A stretch of DNA of 14,968 bases from Microcaldota archaeon (GCA_026413805.1 JAOAKE010000018.1:1-14968), one strand, 5' to 3'; shown: positions 6,590-13,206, numbered from the stretch's first letter. Notes: generated by a model not told the origin, from the sequence alone. Numbers and translations are program-made.

Positions 6590-7303
6590 ATGCATATGCA
6601 ATCCTTCCAGAAAAACAATGGCAGAAGCCAAGTTCCAGGCAACCAACTGCCGGCTAACACTGTCTATTTGCCATCAAGGTTTTCGCACATTCCCCTAAGC
6701 AAAATAGATGAAATCGAGAGAGGGGTTTCAGACATGTGCCAGAAGGCAGGAGTGAACCAACTTAAAGTCATATTCTACGAGTCTACTGGGAGGCAAAAAT
6801 ACTCTTTTTCAGTAAATGAAAAAAAATGGGTCTTGGTTCGTTGGGAGGCATTGGAACAGCTGCCAACAGAGGAGATTTTAGGCGGGATTGCACACGAGAT
6901 AGGGCACCTCTCAAACAGCTTTTTTCAAAGGTTTGCAAAGATGAAAAGCGAGCTGGAAGGCACCTCCATTGCCATCATGTCCTATATGTTCTATGGCTCC
7001 ATTTCAATTTTCAGGGCAATCAAGCTTTTGGCCGTGGGGCTTTTCCAATGCATCAGGCTCGATGTCCTCTCCAATCTGCTATTTGAAAACCTAAGGATTT
7101 CAAGAAAGGGAGAATACCTTGCAGATGCATTTGCTGCGCAGCTCGGCCATGGCAAAGGGCTGCTAGATCTTCTAAAGAGGATTCAGGCAGAATCGCCAAA
7201 ACTGCCTGATGCGGAAAAATTGGAAAAATATTCTACCCATCCCTTGATAGAAAAGAGGATAGCCAAGCTTGAGGAGATTTTAGGGGCAGAGAAAGGCGAT
7301 TGA
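6590..7303 (+). CDS. M48-family zinc metalloprotease (HtpX/Ste24-like)
   Basis: The 237-residue protein shows the M48 signature. HEIGH at 102-106 supplies two zinc histidines and the general base E103. SRKGEYLADAFAA at 171-183 supplies the third ligand E175 and D179, and THPLIEKRIAKLEEI near the end is the family's C-terminal motif. Relatives HtpX and Ste24 cleave misfolded membrane proteins or CAAX proteins. Unlike HtpX, this protein has no N-terminal pair of membrane helices. The only long hydrophobic stretch is about 127-165, between the zinc motifs, so it may be peripheral or anchored by that one segment. ATG 6590 is used, and ATG 6596 would remove only two residues. It has its own promoter and is followed after 44 bases by a gene with a separate TATA box. 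Confidence 0.85.
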   Translation: MHMQSFQKNNGRSQVPGNQLPANTVYLPSRFSHIPLSKIDEIERGVSDMCQKAGVNQLKVIFYESTGRQKYSFSVNEKKWVLVRWEALEQLPTEEILGGIAHEIGHLSNSFFQRFAKMKSELEGTSIAIMSYMFYGSISIFRAIKLLAVGLFQCIRLDVLSNLLFENLRISRKGEYLADAFAAQLGHGKGLLDLLKRIQAESPKLPDAEKLEKYSTHPLIEKRIAKLEEILGAEKGD

Positions 7304-7316
7304 GAAAACCAGCCAT

Positions 7317-7327
7317 CTTTTTATTTG
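7317..7327 (+). promoter_or_regulatory. TATA-like box for the LAGLIDADG-like gene
   Basis: The T-rich run CTTTTTATTTGG begins at 7317, and its centre lies about 26 bases before ATG 7348, where no Shine-Dalgarno is seen. This spacing argues for a leaderless start at ATG 7348 rather than the TTG at 7300 that overlaps the protease stop. Confidence 0.45.
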
Positions 7328-7347
7328 GTTTTGCCCCAATCACACAC

Positions 7348-7830
7348 ATGAAATTCACCATGAGCCCTGCCCGCGCATATCTTCTTGCCTTGTGGAAAAG
7401 CCGCCGCACAAAAGAAGGAGTTGGGGTAGAAGGGCACAGGGAGCTTTGCGAGGCCTTCTTGCGCACTTGCCTTGAAGAGCGCCTGGCAGCTGCAAACAAA
7501 GTCAAGTTTGAAGAGGGCAGCCCCTTCAAGTGCTACTTTTACAACAGCGCAGTGCGGGCATGGCTTGGCGAGGAATTAAAAAAACGCGACGAGAGGCTCA
7601 AATACCTAAACGAGTTTTCAGCTTCATATTTTGCAGGGCTTTTTGACGCCCGTGGCGGGGTTTTAAAAAGCGGCGTTCCATTTGTAATCGGCGACAAGGT
7701 AGATGAGATAGTCCTCCTCAGGCTCGGATTTGTTGTAAAGAAAGAGAGGGGCAAGCTTGCCGTTGTCTCTGGAAATTTCTATGGCTGGATTTCGCCTTTT
7801 TTGAAGCTTGAAATTTCAAAGAAGAAGTGA
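7348..7830 (+). CDS. Degenerate LAGLIDADG-fold protein, probably non-cleaving
   Basis: The 160-residue protein looks like a two-repeat LAGLIDADG homing-endonuclease fold. Repeat one starts with AYLLALWKSRR at 10-20 followed by TKEGVGVEG. Repeat two has YFAGLFDARGG at 94-104. In active enzymes the eighth motif residue is the metal-binding acid. Here it is Arg in both repeats (R19 and R102), so DNA cleavage is unlikely, though the DNA-binding sheets could remain. At 160 residues it is near the lower end for two-repeat enzymes. It is free-standing, not inside an intron or intein, and its coding style matches the neighbours, so it is not evidently a recent invader. It could be a domesticated DNA-binding or regulatory protein, comparable in idea to bacterial WhiA. 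It ends exactly where the convergent HEAT/OB gene ends. Confidence 0.6.
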   Translation: MKFTMSPARAYLLALWKSRRTKEGVGVEGHRELCEAFLRTCLEERLAAANKVKFEEGSPFKCYFYNSAVRAWLGEELKKRDERLKYLNEFSASYFAGLFDARGGVLKSGVPFVIGDKVDEIVLLRLGFVVKKERGKLAVVSGNFYGWISPFLKLEISKKK

Positions 7831-7837
7831 TCACTTC
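7824..7837. repeat. Perfect 14-bp palindrome at the abutting stop codons of convergent genes
   Basis: GAAGTGATCACTTC at 7824-7837 is its own reverse complement. It holds the TGA of the plus-strand gene (7828-7830) and the TGA of the minus-strand gene (7831-7833), with no base between them. Both genes end in an AAG codon followed by TGA, which creates much of the symmetry. It could be coincidence or a small terminator or protein site. Confidence 0.7.
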
Positions 7838-8964
7838 ACAATTATTATCTTGCTTTTCGGCTTTGCTACAAGCACCACTTCGTTGCTTTCCACAAGGAAG
7901 TCAACAGAAACTCCCTTCAAGGCTATTTTGTCAGAAGCGCTTATCCCGCCTGCCCGCTCATGAGGGACAAGCAGGGAAACCTCCTTCTTTCCGTCGCTGA
8001 GCCTTATTTTTGCAAATGGTTTCTTCCTTGCGCCATAGCCTATGTCGCTTATGCCCACCACTTGCATCTCAGAAAATGAGAGGTTTTTCATGCCTGGCTT
8101 GAGGTTGGAGAATGAGGCAAGCCCTTCTTCCTTTGCCCTCTCCTCAGCCATCTTGAACGCCATGCCCACTTCTTTTTTGAAGTTGGAAATTATCCTGTTC
8201 TGCTCGCGCTTTAGCTCTGCCTTGCCCATGCCAGGCGTAGTGGCAATGCGATAGGCAAGCTGGTAATACTTGTTTGCAGCCATCTCATTGCCTTCTTCTT
8301 TTTCTTCTCCCTCCGCTTCTTCTTCCTGTTCTATCTCAAGCAGGTGCGATTTTTGAGGCACCTTTTCAGCCTCATCATCGTCTTCCTGCCCAAATGGGAA
8401 GTTGGTCGCATTTTTTGGCGCGCTCTCCTGCGGCGGGGCAGCTTCTTCGCTTTTTTCTTCTGGGTGGGAGATGCTTTCAACCCCATGCAGGGGGTCAGGA
8501 GAGTGTGGGAGCTGCCGGATTCCAAAGAGCTTTTCCAAAGAGGGCAGGAGCTTCCTTTTGACGCTCTCGCGCTTTTTGGGGTCATAATGCGAGAAGAGCT
8601 TTTCAATGGTGGGCAGCATCTTTTGCTGGACTTGCGGCACTTCTTCAGGCTTTTTGGTCTCCCTTCTTTCTGCAAAGAGCTTTTCAAGGGAAACTATTGC
8701 CTCTCCCTCCTCCTTTTTGAACTTGTCAAGCGATCGCAGTGCAGCCTCCTTTACCGCCTCTTCCTTGTCTGAAGAAAGCTCAATCAAGGCAAAAATTGCG
8801 CGCGGGTCGTCGCTTTTTCCCAGCTCCTCTGCCACCTTCAGCCTGACTTTTGGGTCAGAGTCAAATGCCTGCGCCACCAGCCTGTCAATGGCGTCAGGCT
8901 TTTCCTCAACAGGCTCGGTTAGGCTTGCCTGCCTTGCTTTCGGCTTGCCCTTCTCTGGCACCAT
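7831..8964 (-). CDS. HEAT-repeat/OB-fold protein (RPA-like OB domain)
   Basis: The protein has 377 residues and a modular layout. Residues 25-100 are HEAT-like helical repeats (DPKVRLKVAEELGKSDDPRA; then a second unit). Three short segments share an EKLF core (near 93, 120 and 143). Residues 150-225 are an acidic, low-complexity linker. Residues 228-280 are helical and basic. Residues 283-377 resemble a single OB fold of the RPA type (LKPGMKNLSFSEMQVVGISD, a KIRLSDGKKEVSLLVPHE middle, then VEVVLVAKP-like end strands). OB folds of this type bind single-stranded DNA or RNA, while HEAT repeats bind protein partners. ATG 8962-8964 has AAGGAG 4 bases upstream. The gene diverges from the PAP2 gene across a shared AT box. 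The combination is unusual, and the exact partner or nucleic acid is unknown. Confidence 0.65.
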   Translation of the reverse strand: MVPEKGKPKARQASLTEPVEEKPDAIDRLVAQAFDSDPKVRLKVAEELGKSDDPRAIFALIELSSDKEEAVKEAALRSLDKFKKEEGEAIVSLEKLFAERRETKKPEEVPQVQQKMLPTIEKLFSHYDPKKRESVKRKLLPSLEKLFGIRQLPHSPDPLHGVESISHPEEKSEEAAPPQESAPKNATNFPFGQEDDDEAEKVPQKSHLLEIEQEEEAEGEEKEEGNEMAANKYYQLAYRIATTPGMGKAELKREQNRIISNFKKEVGMAFKMAEERAKEEGLASFSNLKPGMKNLSFSEMQVVGISDIGYGARKKPFAKIRLSDGKKEVSLLVPHERAGGISASDKIALKGVSVDFLVESNEVVLVAKPKSKIIIVK

Positions 8965-8968
8965 AAAA

Positions 8969-9010
8969 CTCCTTGCAAAATACGATGGTAAGAAATATAA
9001 GGAATAAGTT
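8969..9010. promoter_or_regulatory. Divergent promoter of the HEAT/OB and PAP2 genes
   Basis: AAATATAAGGAATAAG at 8993-9008 is AT-rich in both directions. On the plus strand AAATATAA is centred about 28 bases before ATG 9025, fitting a leaderless PAP2 transcript. On the minus strand TTATATTT or TTATTCC can drive the HEAT/OB gene, which also has AAGGAG (8969-8974) before its ATG. Confidence 0.45.
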
Positions 9011-9024
9011 GCGCCAAAGATTGC

Positions 9025-9594
9025 ATGGAGCTTTCACAGGCGCTTTCATTTATTAGGCCGGCCTTAATCTCCACCTCCTCCTTCCTTCATCATCCTGCTT
9101 GGTTTTTTCTTTCTGCCCTTGCACTTGTGCTTGCCACCTCTGTTTTTTTCAAGGAGCAAAAGAGGCTGCCCTTCCTTGCAAGCGCCGTTGCAATTGCCCT
9201 CCTGCTTGGCTTTTCATCCAAGCAATTTTTTCAGGAAACCCGCCCCTGCCTCGTGGCAGAGGGCAAAATTCCCTGCCCGCAGGACTACTCGCTTCCTTCA
9301 ATGCACTCCTTGGTTGCCTTCACAATAGCCTTGGTTGCAGTAGGAACGCGCTCCTTTCCTTTCTACCTCCTCTTTGCCTTGTTTGTCGCCTTTTCCAGAA
9401 TATACTTAGGCGTGCATACTTCGGTTGAGGTTGCAGCAGGGCTGGCCCTCTCTTTTTTTTCCTGTGTGCTCGCAGAGCTTTTGTTCAAGCATTGCGGGTT
9501 GGAGATTCCCCCGTCAGTCCTGCTTCGCCACGGCCTTGGAAGGCTTCCTCCAGGTTCTTCCAGCAAGGTTGGTGATTGGCTTGAAAGAAGATGA
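9025..9594 (+). CDS. PAP2-superfamily phosphatase, probably acting on polyprenyl/lipid phosphates
   Basis: The 189-residue protein has several membrane helices (about 24-41, 49-64, 96-122 and 136-153) and the three PAP2 motifs. These are K66-x6-R73-P74 (KQFFQETRP), PSMH at 91-94 with H94, and SRIYLGVH at 124-131 with nucleophile H131. Two substitutions stand out: the usual PSGH is PSMH, and the Asp four residues after the nucleophile is Glu (E135). Phosphate binding and the nucleophile are intact, so activity is expected. Family members remove phosphate from undecaprenyl/dolichyl diphosphate or phosphatidate at the membrane face. The next gene, a polyprenol kinase, starts 14 bases before this one ends. 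That pairing points to polyprenyl phosphate turnover rather than phosphatidate. Confidence 0.8.
   Translation: MELSQALSFIRPALISTSSFLHHPAWFFLSALALVLATSVFFKEQKRLPFLASAVAIALLLGFSSKQFFQETRPCLVAEGKIPCPQDYSLPSMHSLVAFTIALVAVGTRSFPFYLLFALFVAFSRIYLGVHTSVEVAAGLALSFFSCVLAELLFKHCGLEIPPSVLLRHGLGRLPPGSSSKVGDWLERR
9571..9576 (+). promoter_or_regulatory. Shine-Dalgarno deciding the kinase start
   Basis: GGTGAT matches the anti-Shine-Dalgarno core and lies 4 bases before TTG 9581. It lies inside the 3' end of the PAP2 frame. It supports TTG 9581 over GTG 9572, whose start would overlap this site, and over the far-upstream in-frame starts. Confidence 0.5.
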
Positions 9595-10144
9595 AAGGCA
9601 GCTTGTGCATATCTTGCTTGGCCTTTTTGGGCTTGCAGCGACGCTTGCCCTTGGGAGAATTTACGCAGCCTATGCCATGTCAGCAGTCGTTCTTGCAGGG
9701 CTGGTGCTGGTCCATCTCAAGCTCTCTGGCAAAAGCCTCGGGCCGCTTGAGCCCTTTCTCCACAGGTTTGAGAGGCCAGGGGTTACCCCAGGCTATGGCG
9801 CGCTTACGATGGCAGCAGGCAGCTTAGCAATAATCACCCTTCTTGAAGATGCCTCCCATGTCCTTGCTTCGCTGGTTATCTTGGGGCTTGGCGATGCAGG
9901 CAGCACCTTGGTCGGGCTGCGAAGCAAGAAAAAGCTGCCGTGGAGCAGGGACAAAACATTTGGCGGGACAGCAGCATTTGTCCTTTTTTCCCTTCCTGCA
10001 GTTTATTTTGCAGGGGCAATTTCTTTGCTGGTGGCTACCATGGCAGCGCTTGCCGAATCGCTTGAATCAAATGTTGATGACAACCTCATAGTCGCTTTGG
10101 TTTGCGTGGTGGCTTTCAGGCTGCTTTCAGGCATTGCCTTTTAA
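9581..10144 (+). CDS. Polyprenol (dolichol)/diacylglycerol kinase family membrane protein
   Basis: From TTG 9581 the protein has 187 residues and starts with KEDERQLVHILLGL, the family's opening (R-x-LVH before helix 1). About six membrane helices follow. Family motifs are PGYGALTMAAGSLA near 70-83, the nucleotide-binding GLGDAGSTLVGLR at 102-114, KTFGGTAAF at 125-133, and the acidic EsLE-VDDNLIVAL stretch at 159-173. These fit the CTP-dependent dolichol kinase (SEC59)/archaeal polyprenol kinase group, which phosphorylates a membrane prenol or diacylglycerol. Which lipid cannot be decided from sequence. It overlaps the PAP2 gene by 14 bases, so translation is probably coupled. Together, phosphatase and kinase could recycle the lipid carrier for glycan or glycoprotein synthesis. 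Confidence 0.75.
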   Translation: MKEDERQLVHILLGLFGLAATLALGRIYAAYAMSAVVLAGLVLVHLKLSGKSLGPLEPFLHRFERPGVTPGYGALTMAAGSLAIITLLEDASHVLASLVILGLGDAGSTLVGLRSKKKLPWSRDKTFGGTAAFVLFSLPAVYFAGAISLLVATMAALAESLESNVDDNLIVALVCVVAFRLLSGIAF

Positions 10145-10148
10145 TAAC
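10138..10148 (+). promoter_or_regulatory. TATA-like box for the dUTPase-like gene
   Basis: CTTTTAATAAC at 10138-10148 overlaps the kinase stop codon. Its centre lies about 33 bases before ATG 10177, which lacks a clear Shine-Dalgarno, so a transcript with a leader of only a few bases is expected. Confidence 0.45.
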
Positions 10149-10176
10149 AGCGCCATACTTTTTGTGCGTGATTTTC

Positions 10177-10665
10177 ATGATTGTCCCTGGCCAAAAGGCA
10201 GCCCTCAAAGGATATGTCGAGGGGCTTGCAGCCCCCTCGCAAGCCCAGCCTGCTGGCATAGACCTGACCCTGAGAGAAGTCCATCTCTTCCAAGGCGAGG
10301 GCGAAATAGACTTTGACAACAGCAAAAGAAGGGTTTCTCCGACAAAAAAGCTGGAATTTGAAAAGGGCAGGGTGTTTCTCACCAACGGCTGCTACAAAAT
10401 AATATACAACGAATACGTGAAAGTCCCGCTTGGCTGCGCTGCCCTTGGCTTTCCACGGTCCTCGCTTTTGCGCTGCGGGGCTGATGTCCGCTGCGCGGTG
10501 TGGGACCCAGGCTACCATGGAAGAAGCGAGTCGCTCCTTGTGGTGCACAACCCCTCTGGCATAGTGCTGCACCAAAATGCAAAAGTGATGCAGCTGGTTT
10601 TCTTCAGGCTGGAGGAAAAGGCAGAAAAAGGGTATGATGGAAAATATAAAGGGGAGAACAGGTAG
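10177..10665 (+). CDS. dUTPase-like protein of the dCTP deaminase/dUTPase superfamily
   Basis: The 162-residue protein has all five trimeric dUTPase-type motifs in order. They are PAGIDL at 25-30; FPRSSLLRCGADV at 92-104 (phosphate-binding Arg/Ser); AVWDPGYHG at 107-115, with D110 placed like the catalytic Asp that activates water; NAKVMQLVFF at 134-143; and a flexible C-terminal GYDGKYKGE that would close over the nucleotide. The Glu used by dCTP deaminases (in an LEI/LEF strand) is absent, since the strand reads SLLVVHNP. So hydrolysis of dUTP to dUMP and PPi is the best guess, without deamination. ATG 10177 sits at the fold start and close behind a TATA box. The upstream frame extension runs through the kinase gene. 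A separate dCTP deaminase is encoded about 2.5 kb away. Confidence 0.75.
   Translation: MIVPGQKAALKGYVEGLAAPSQAQPAGIDLTLREVHLFQGEGEIDFDNSKRRVSPTKKLEFEKGRVFLTNGCYKIIYNEYVKVPLGCAALGFPRSSLLRCGADVRCAVWDPGYHGRSESLLVVHNPSGIVLHQNAKVMQLVFFRLEEKAEKGYDGKYKGENR
10640..10651 (+). promoter_or_regulatory. Possible TATA box for aIF5B
   Basis: GAAAATATAAAG at 10640-10651 lies inside the end of the dUTPase-like gene. A start near 10672 would give the aIF5B mRNA a leader of about 70 bases, long for this window. The 77-base gap itself (10666-10742) shows no better box at the right distance and no obvious Shine-Dalgarno before ATG 10743. Confidence 0.3.
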
Positions 10666-10742
10666 GATTGCCGCCAAGCGATTTGCCAAAAGAAAAAGCC
10701 ACTGACAACTCCTGCAGAGCTTTTGAACTTGCGGTGTTTATT

Positions 10743-12518
10743 ATGCCACTGCGACAGCCAATAGTTGTGGTGATGGGCCATGTGGACCATGGCAAGACCT
10801 CTCTGCTTGATGCCATTCGCAAGACTTCTGTAGCAAAAAAAGAGGCAGGGGCAATTACCCAGCACATCGGGGCATCAGAAGTCCCTCTTGACTCCATAAA
10901 GGAAACCTGCGCAGGAGTGCTTGCAAGCCGCAAGATATCCTTTTCTATCCCAGGGCTCCTCTTCATAGACACTCCAGGGCATGAGTCCTTTACCCACCTG
11001 CGCGAGCGTGGAGGCTCAATAGCAGACATTGCCATCTTGGTAGTGGACATAATGCAAGGCTTCCAGCCCCAAACCATTGAGAGCATCAAAATACTCCGCG
11101 AGTTCAAAACGCCATTTGTTGTGGCAGCGAACAAGGTGGACTTGATAGAAGGATGGAAGAGCCCGCCTCCCCAGTTGCCTGAAGCCTGCAGCATAATTTC
11201 AAATGCCTCCATGCAGCGCCCAGAGGTGCAGGCTCGCCTGGAAGAACTTGTCTACTCCCTGGTCGGAAAGCTGCACGAGCTTGGGATGGACTCAGAGCGA
11301 TTTGACCGGATAAGCGACTTCACCCGCCAGGTTGCAATAATCCCTGTCTCGGCAAAAAGCGGCGAGGGGCTGCCTGAGCTTTTGCTTTCGGTGGCAGGGC
11401 TTTCTCAAAAGTTCTTGGAAAAGGAGCTTCGCACCGAGGTTGAAGGCCCGGGCAAAGGCTCAATACTTGAGGTGAAGGAGGAGAAAGGGCTCGGCACCAC
11501 CATAGATGTCATCTTGTATGACGGGGTGCTTCGCAAGAACGACGAAATAATATTCGGCACCATCAATGGGCCAAGAAGGGTGCGCGTCCGCGGGCTGCTC
11601 AAGCCAAAGCTCAAGCCGGGCAGCGAGGGAGACAGGTTTGACTATGTTGATGAGGTGCACGCCGCTGCAGGGGTAAAAATATATGCTCCTGATTTGGAAG
11701 GGGCTCTTTGCGGCTCTCCCATCATGGTGGATGACGGCAACCCTGCAACCGACCAGCTCAAAGAGATAAATGACATGCTCAACTCCATTATGTTTGAGTC
11801 GGACAAGGTGGGCGTGATAGTGAAGGCAGACACATTGGGCTCCCTTGAAGCGCTTGAAAAGCTCCTTTCCTCACAAGGAGTGGAAATCAAGAGGGCATCA
11901 ATCGGCAAGGTAGTGAAAAAAGACGTGGTGGATGCCTCTGTCGTGGCGCAGTCCGACCCTTACAAAGGAGTTGTCCTTTCCTTTAACGTCGAGGTGGCGC
12001 AGGAGGCAGAGGAAGAGGCTTCCCGCCTCAACGTCAATATTTTTTCCTCAAAGGTCATCTATTCGCTGTGCGATGATTACTTGCAGTGGGTTGGCGAGAG
12101 GAAGAAAAAGGCAGCAGAAGAGGCGATTGAAAAGCTGCCACTGCCTGCGAAAATCAAGGTTCTTCCAAAGTGCTTCTTCCGTGCCAGCAAGCCTGCAATT
12201 TTCGGGGTGGAGGTGCTGGGCGGCAGGCTAAAAAAAGGCGTGCGGCTGATTTCACTTTCAGGCGAAGAAATAGGCGAAATCCGGGAGATGCAAAAAGAAG
12301 GCAAGCCTGTTGCTGAGGCGAAGGCAGGCGAGCAGCTTGCCATATCAGTGGAAGGGGCTGTGTGCGGGAAATCCTTCAAGGAGGAAGATGTCCTTGCAGT
12401 TTTCATAACAAGAAAAGAGGCAGAGCAGCTGCTCTCATCGTGCAGCGAGAGCCTCACTCAACCTGAAAAAAGCCTTCTTGAAGAAACTCTTGCAATAACA
12501 GATAAAAAACCAATATAG
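10743..12518 (+). CDS. infB: Translation initiation factor aIF5B (IF-2 homologue)
   Basis: The 591-residue protein has the archaeal aIF5B length and domain order. The GTPase is at 5-225: GHVDHGKT at 12-19, switch I GAITQHIGAS at 36-45, DTPGHE at 76-81, NKVD at 130-133 and SAKSGEG near 205. Then follow the beta-barrel domain II (VDVILYDGVLRKNDEIIFG), domain III with ADTLGSLEALEKLL, and the C-terminal beta-barrel domain IV. It promotes ribosomal subunit joining and initiator tRNA placement using GTP, in the cytoplasm. ATG 10743 gives MPLRQPIVVVMGHVDHGK, matching the normal archaeal N-terminus with no bacterial IF-2-like extension. The in-frame TTG at 10668 would add 25 atypical residues. It is followed 37 bases on by a HEAT-like gene with a very strong Shine-Dalgarno, probably in the same transcript. 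Confidence 0.95.
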   Translation: MPLRQPIVVVMGHVDHGKTSLLDAIRKTSVAKKEAGAITQHIGASEVPLDSIKETCAGVLASRKISFSIPGLLFIDTPGHESFTHLRERGGSIADIAILVVDIMQGFQPQTIESIKILREFKTPFVVAANKVDLIEGWKSPPPQLPEACSIISNASMQRPEVQARLEELVYSLVGKLHELGMDSERFDRISDFTRQVAIIPVSAKSGEGLPELLLSVAGLSQKFLEKELRTEVEGPGKGSILEVKEEKGLGTTIDVILYDGVLRKNDEIIFGTINGPRRVRVRGLLKPKLKPGSEGDRFDYVDEVHAAAGVKIYAPDLEGALCGSPIMVDDGNPATDQLKEINDMLNSIMFESDKVGVIVKADTLGSLEALEKLLSSQGVEIKRASIGKVVKKDVVDASVVAQSDPYKGVVLSFNVEVAQEAEEEASRLNVNIFSSKVIYSLCDDYLQWVGERKKKAAEEAIEKLPLPAKIKVLPKCFFRASKPAIFGVEVLGGRLKKGVRLISLSGEEIGEIREMQKEGKPVAEAKAGEQLAISVEGAVCGKSFKEEDVLAVFITRKEAEQLLSSCSESLTQPEKSLLEETLAITDKKPI

Positions 12519-12542
12519 CAAAAACACACAGGCTCAGCTGCA

Positions 12543-12550
12543 GGGAGGTG
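12543..12550 (+). promoter_or_regulatory. Strong Shine-Dalgarno before the HEAT-like gene
   Basis: GGGAGGTG is the longest match to the 16S rRNA tail in the window and lies 5 bases before ATG 12556. No TATA box is seen in the 37-base gap, so the gene is probably read from the aIF5B transcript at high translational efficiency. Confidence 0.6.
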
Positions 12551-12555
12551 GATGA

Positions 12556-13206
12556 ATGGCAGGCGAAAGCGAAGCAAGCGAAGAAGATGAAAAAATAGCC
12601 CGGCTTTTCATGAAAATTGAAGAGCAGAGGGAGGCAGTTTTTCGGGAAGTGGTCCGCTTCAAGAATTTGCAACTCAGCGATGAGGAGCTAATCAAAAAAT
12701 TAAAGAAGGGCAGTGAGATTGAAAGGCTGGCTGCCGCAAGGCTGCTTGGATTTAAGAAATGCAGCGCAGCAGTTGAAGCCCTTTCAACCATGCTGTGGCT
12801 TAACCGCCAAAACCTTCCATTTGCCCTTGAACTGGTCGGGGCGCTTGAAAGGATCGGCACGCCCGGGGCAGCAATAAGCCTTTTTTACAGGGTATTTGAT
12901 GACACAGACGAGCTTGCAAAGTGCGCATGCAGCGCTGCAATAGGCCGAATGGGGATTGAAGCCCTTACTGCTGTATATGCCCACAGCTACTCGCAGCAGT
13001 TCTATAACTATGTGCTCCAGAATGGCAAAAGCCTGGACCAAATCCGAAAAGAGCTTCTTGCAATAGAGGAATTTGCAAGAAGGGTGCGCCTGTCTGAGGC
13101 GCAGAAAAGGATGGAATCGCAAGTTCGCCAGGTCCAAAGAAACCAGCAGTTTTTAAGGGGAAACCCTCCGCGCTTTGACAGACCAGCCCAAAGGGCAGTG
13201 CATTAA
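12556..13206 (+). CDS. HEAT-like alpha-helical repeat protein
   Basis: The 216-residue protein is almost wholly helical. Residues 1-50 are an acidic start and a charged helix. Residues 52-150 carry HEAT/PBS-type repeats of paired helices: SEIERLAAARLLGFKKCSAA; LPFALELVGALERIGTPGAA; DELAKCACSAAIGRMGIEA. Residues 165-216 are a basic, Gln/Arg-rich tail (QVRQVQRNQQ) that may contact RNA or DNA. No enzyme motif is seen. HEAT repeats are usually protein-binding scaffolds, and the position directly after aIF5B suggests, but does not prove, a ribosome- or translation-linked role. The start is fixed by the strong Shine-Dalgarno. It is convergent with the dCTP deaminase gene, with 5 bases between the stops. 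Confidence 0.65.
   Translation: MAGESEASEEDEKIARLFMKIEEQREAVFREVVRFKNLQLSDEELIKKLKKGSEIERLAAARLLGFKKCSAAVEALSTMLWLNRQNLPFALELVGALERIGTPGAAISLFYRVFDDTDELAKCACSAAIGRMGIEALTAVYAHSYSQQFYNYVLQNGKSLDQIRKELLAIEEFARRVRLSEAQKRMESQVRQVQRNQQFLRGNPPRFDRPAQRAVH

Noticed and set aside
7300..7347. TTG start for the LAGLIDADG-like gene
   Set aside because: A TATA-like box lies inside this stretch, at leaderless distance from ATG 7348. The added residues are not part of the repeat fold.
7824..7837. Restriction-modification or mobile-element end at the palindrome
   Set aside because: No methylase, endonuclease, transposase or target duplication is nearby. The symmetry is largely explained by two identical AAG-TGA gene ends.
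9425..9580. 52-codon N-terminal extension of the polyprenol kinase within the PAP2 gene
   Set aside because: The extension is the out-of-frame reading of PAP2 motif 3 and tail. The family begins at the R-x-LVH segment, and GGTGAT supports TTG 9581.
10668..10742. 25-codon N-terminal extension of aIF5B from TTG 10668
   Set aside because: Archaeal aIF5B starts almost at the GTPase domain, the extension has no similarity to bacterial IF-2 N-domains, and ATG 10743 fits.
10604..11212. 202-codon minus-strand frame opposite the dUTPase end and aIF5B GTPase domain
   Set aside because: The plus strand encodes intact G1-G4 motifs of aIF5B, and the minus product has no recognisable pattern and no promoter.
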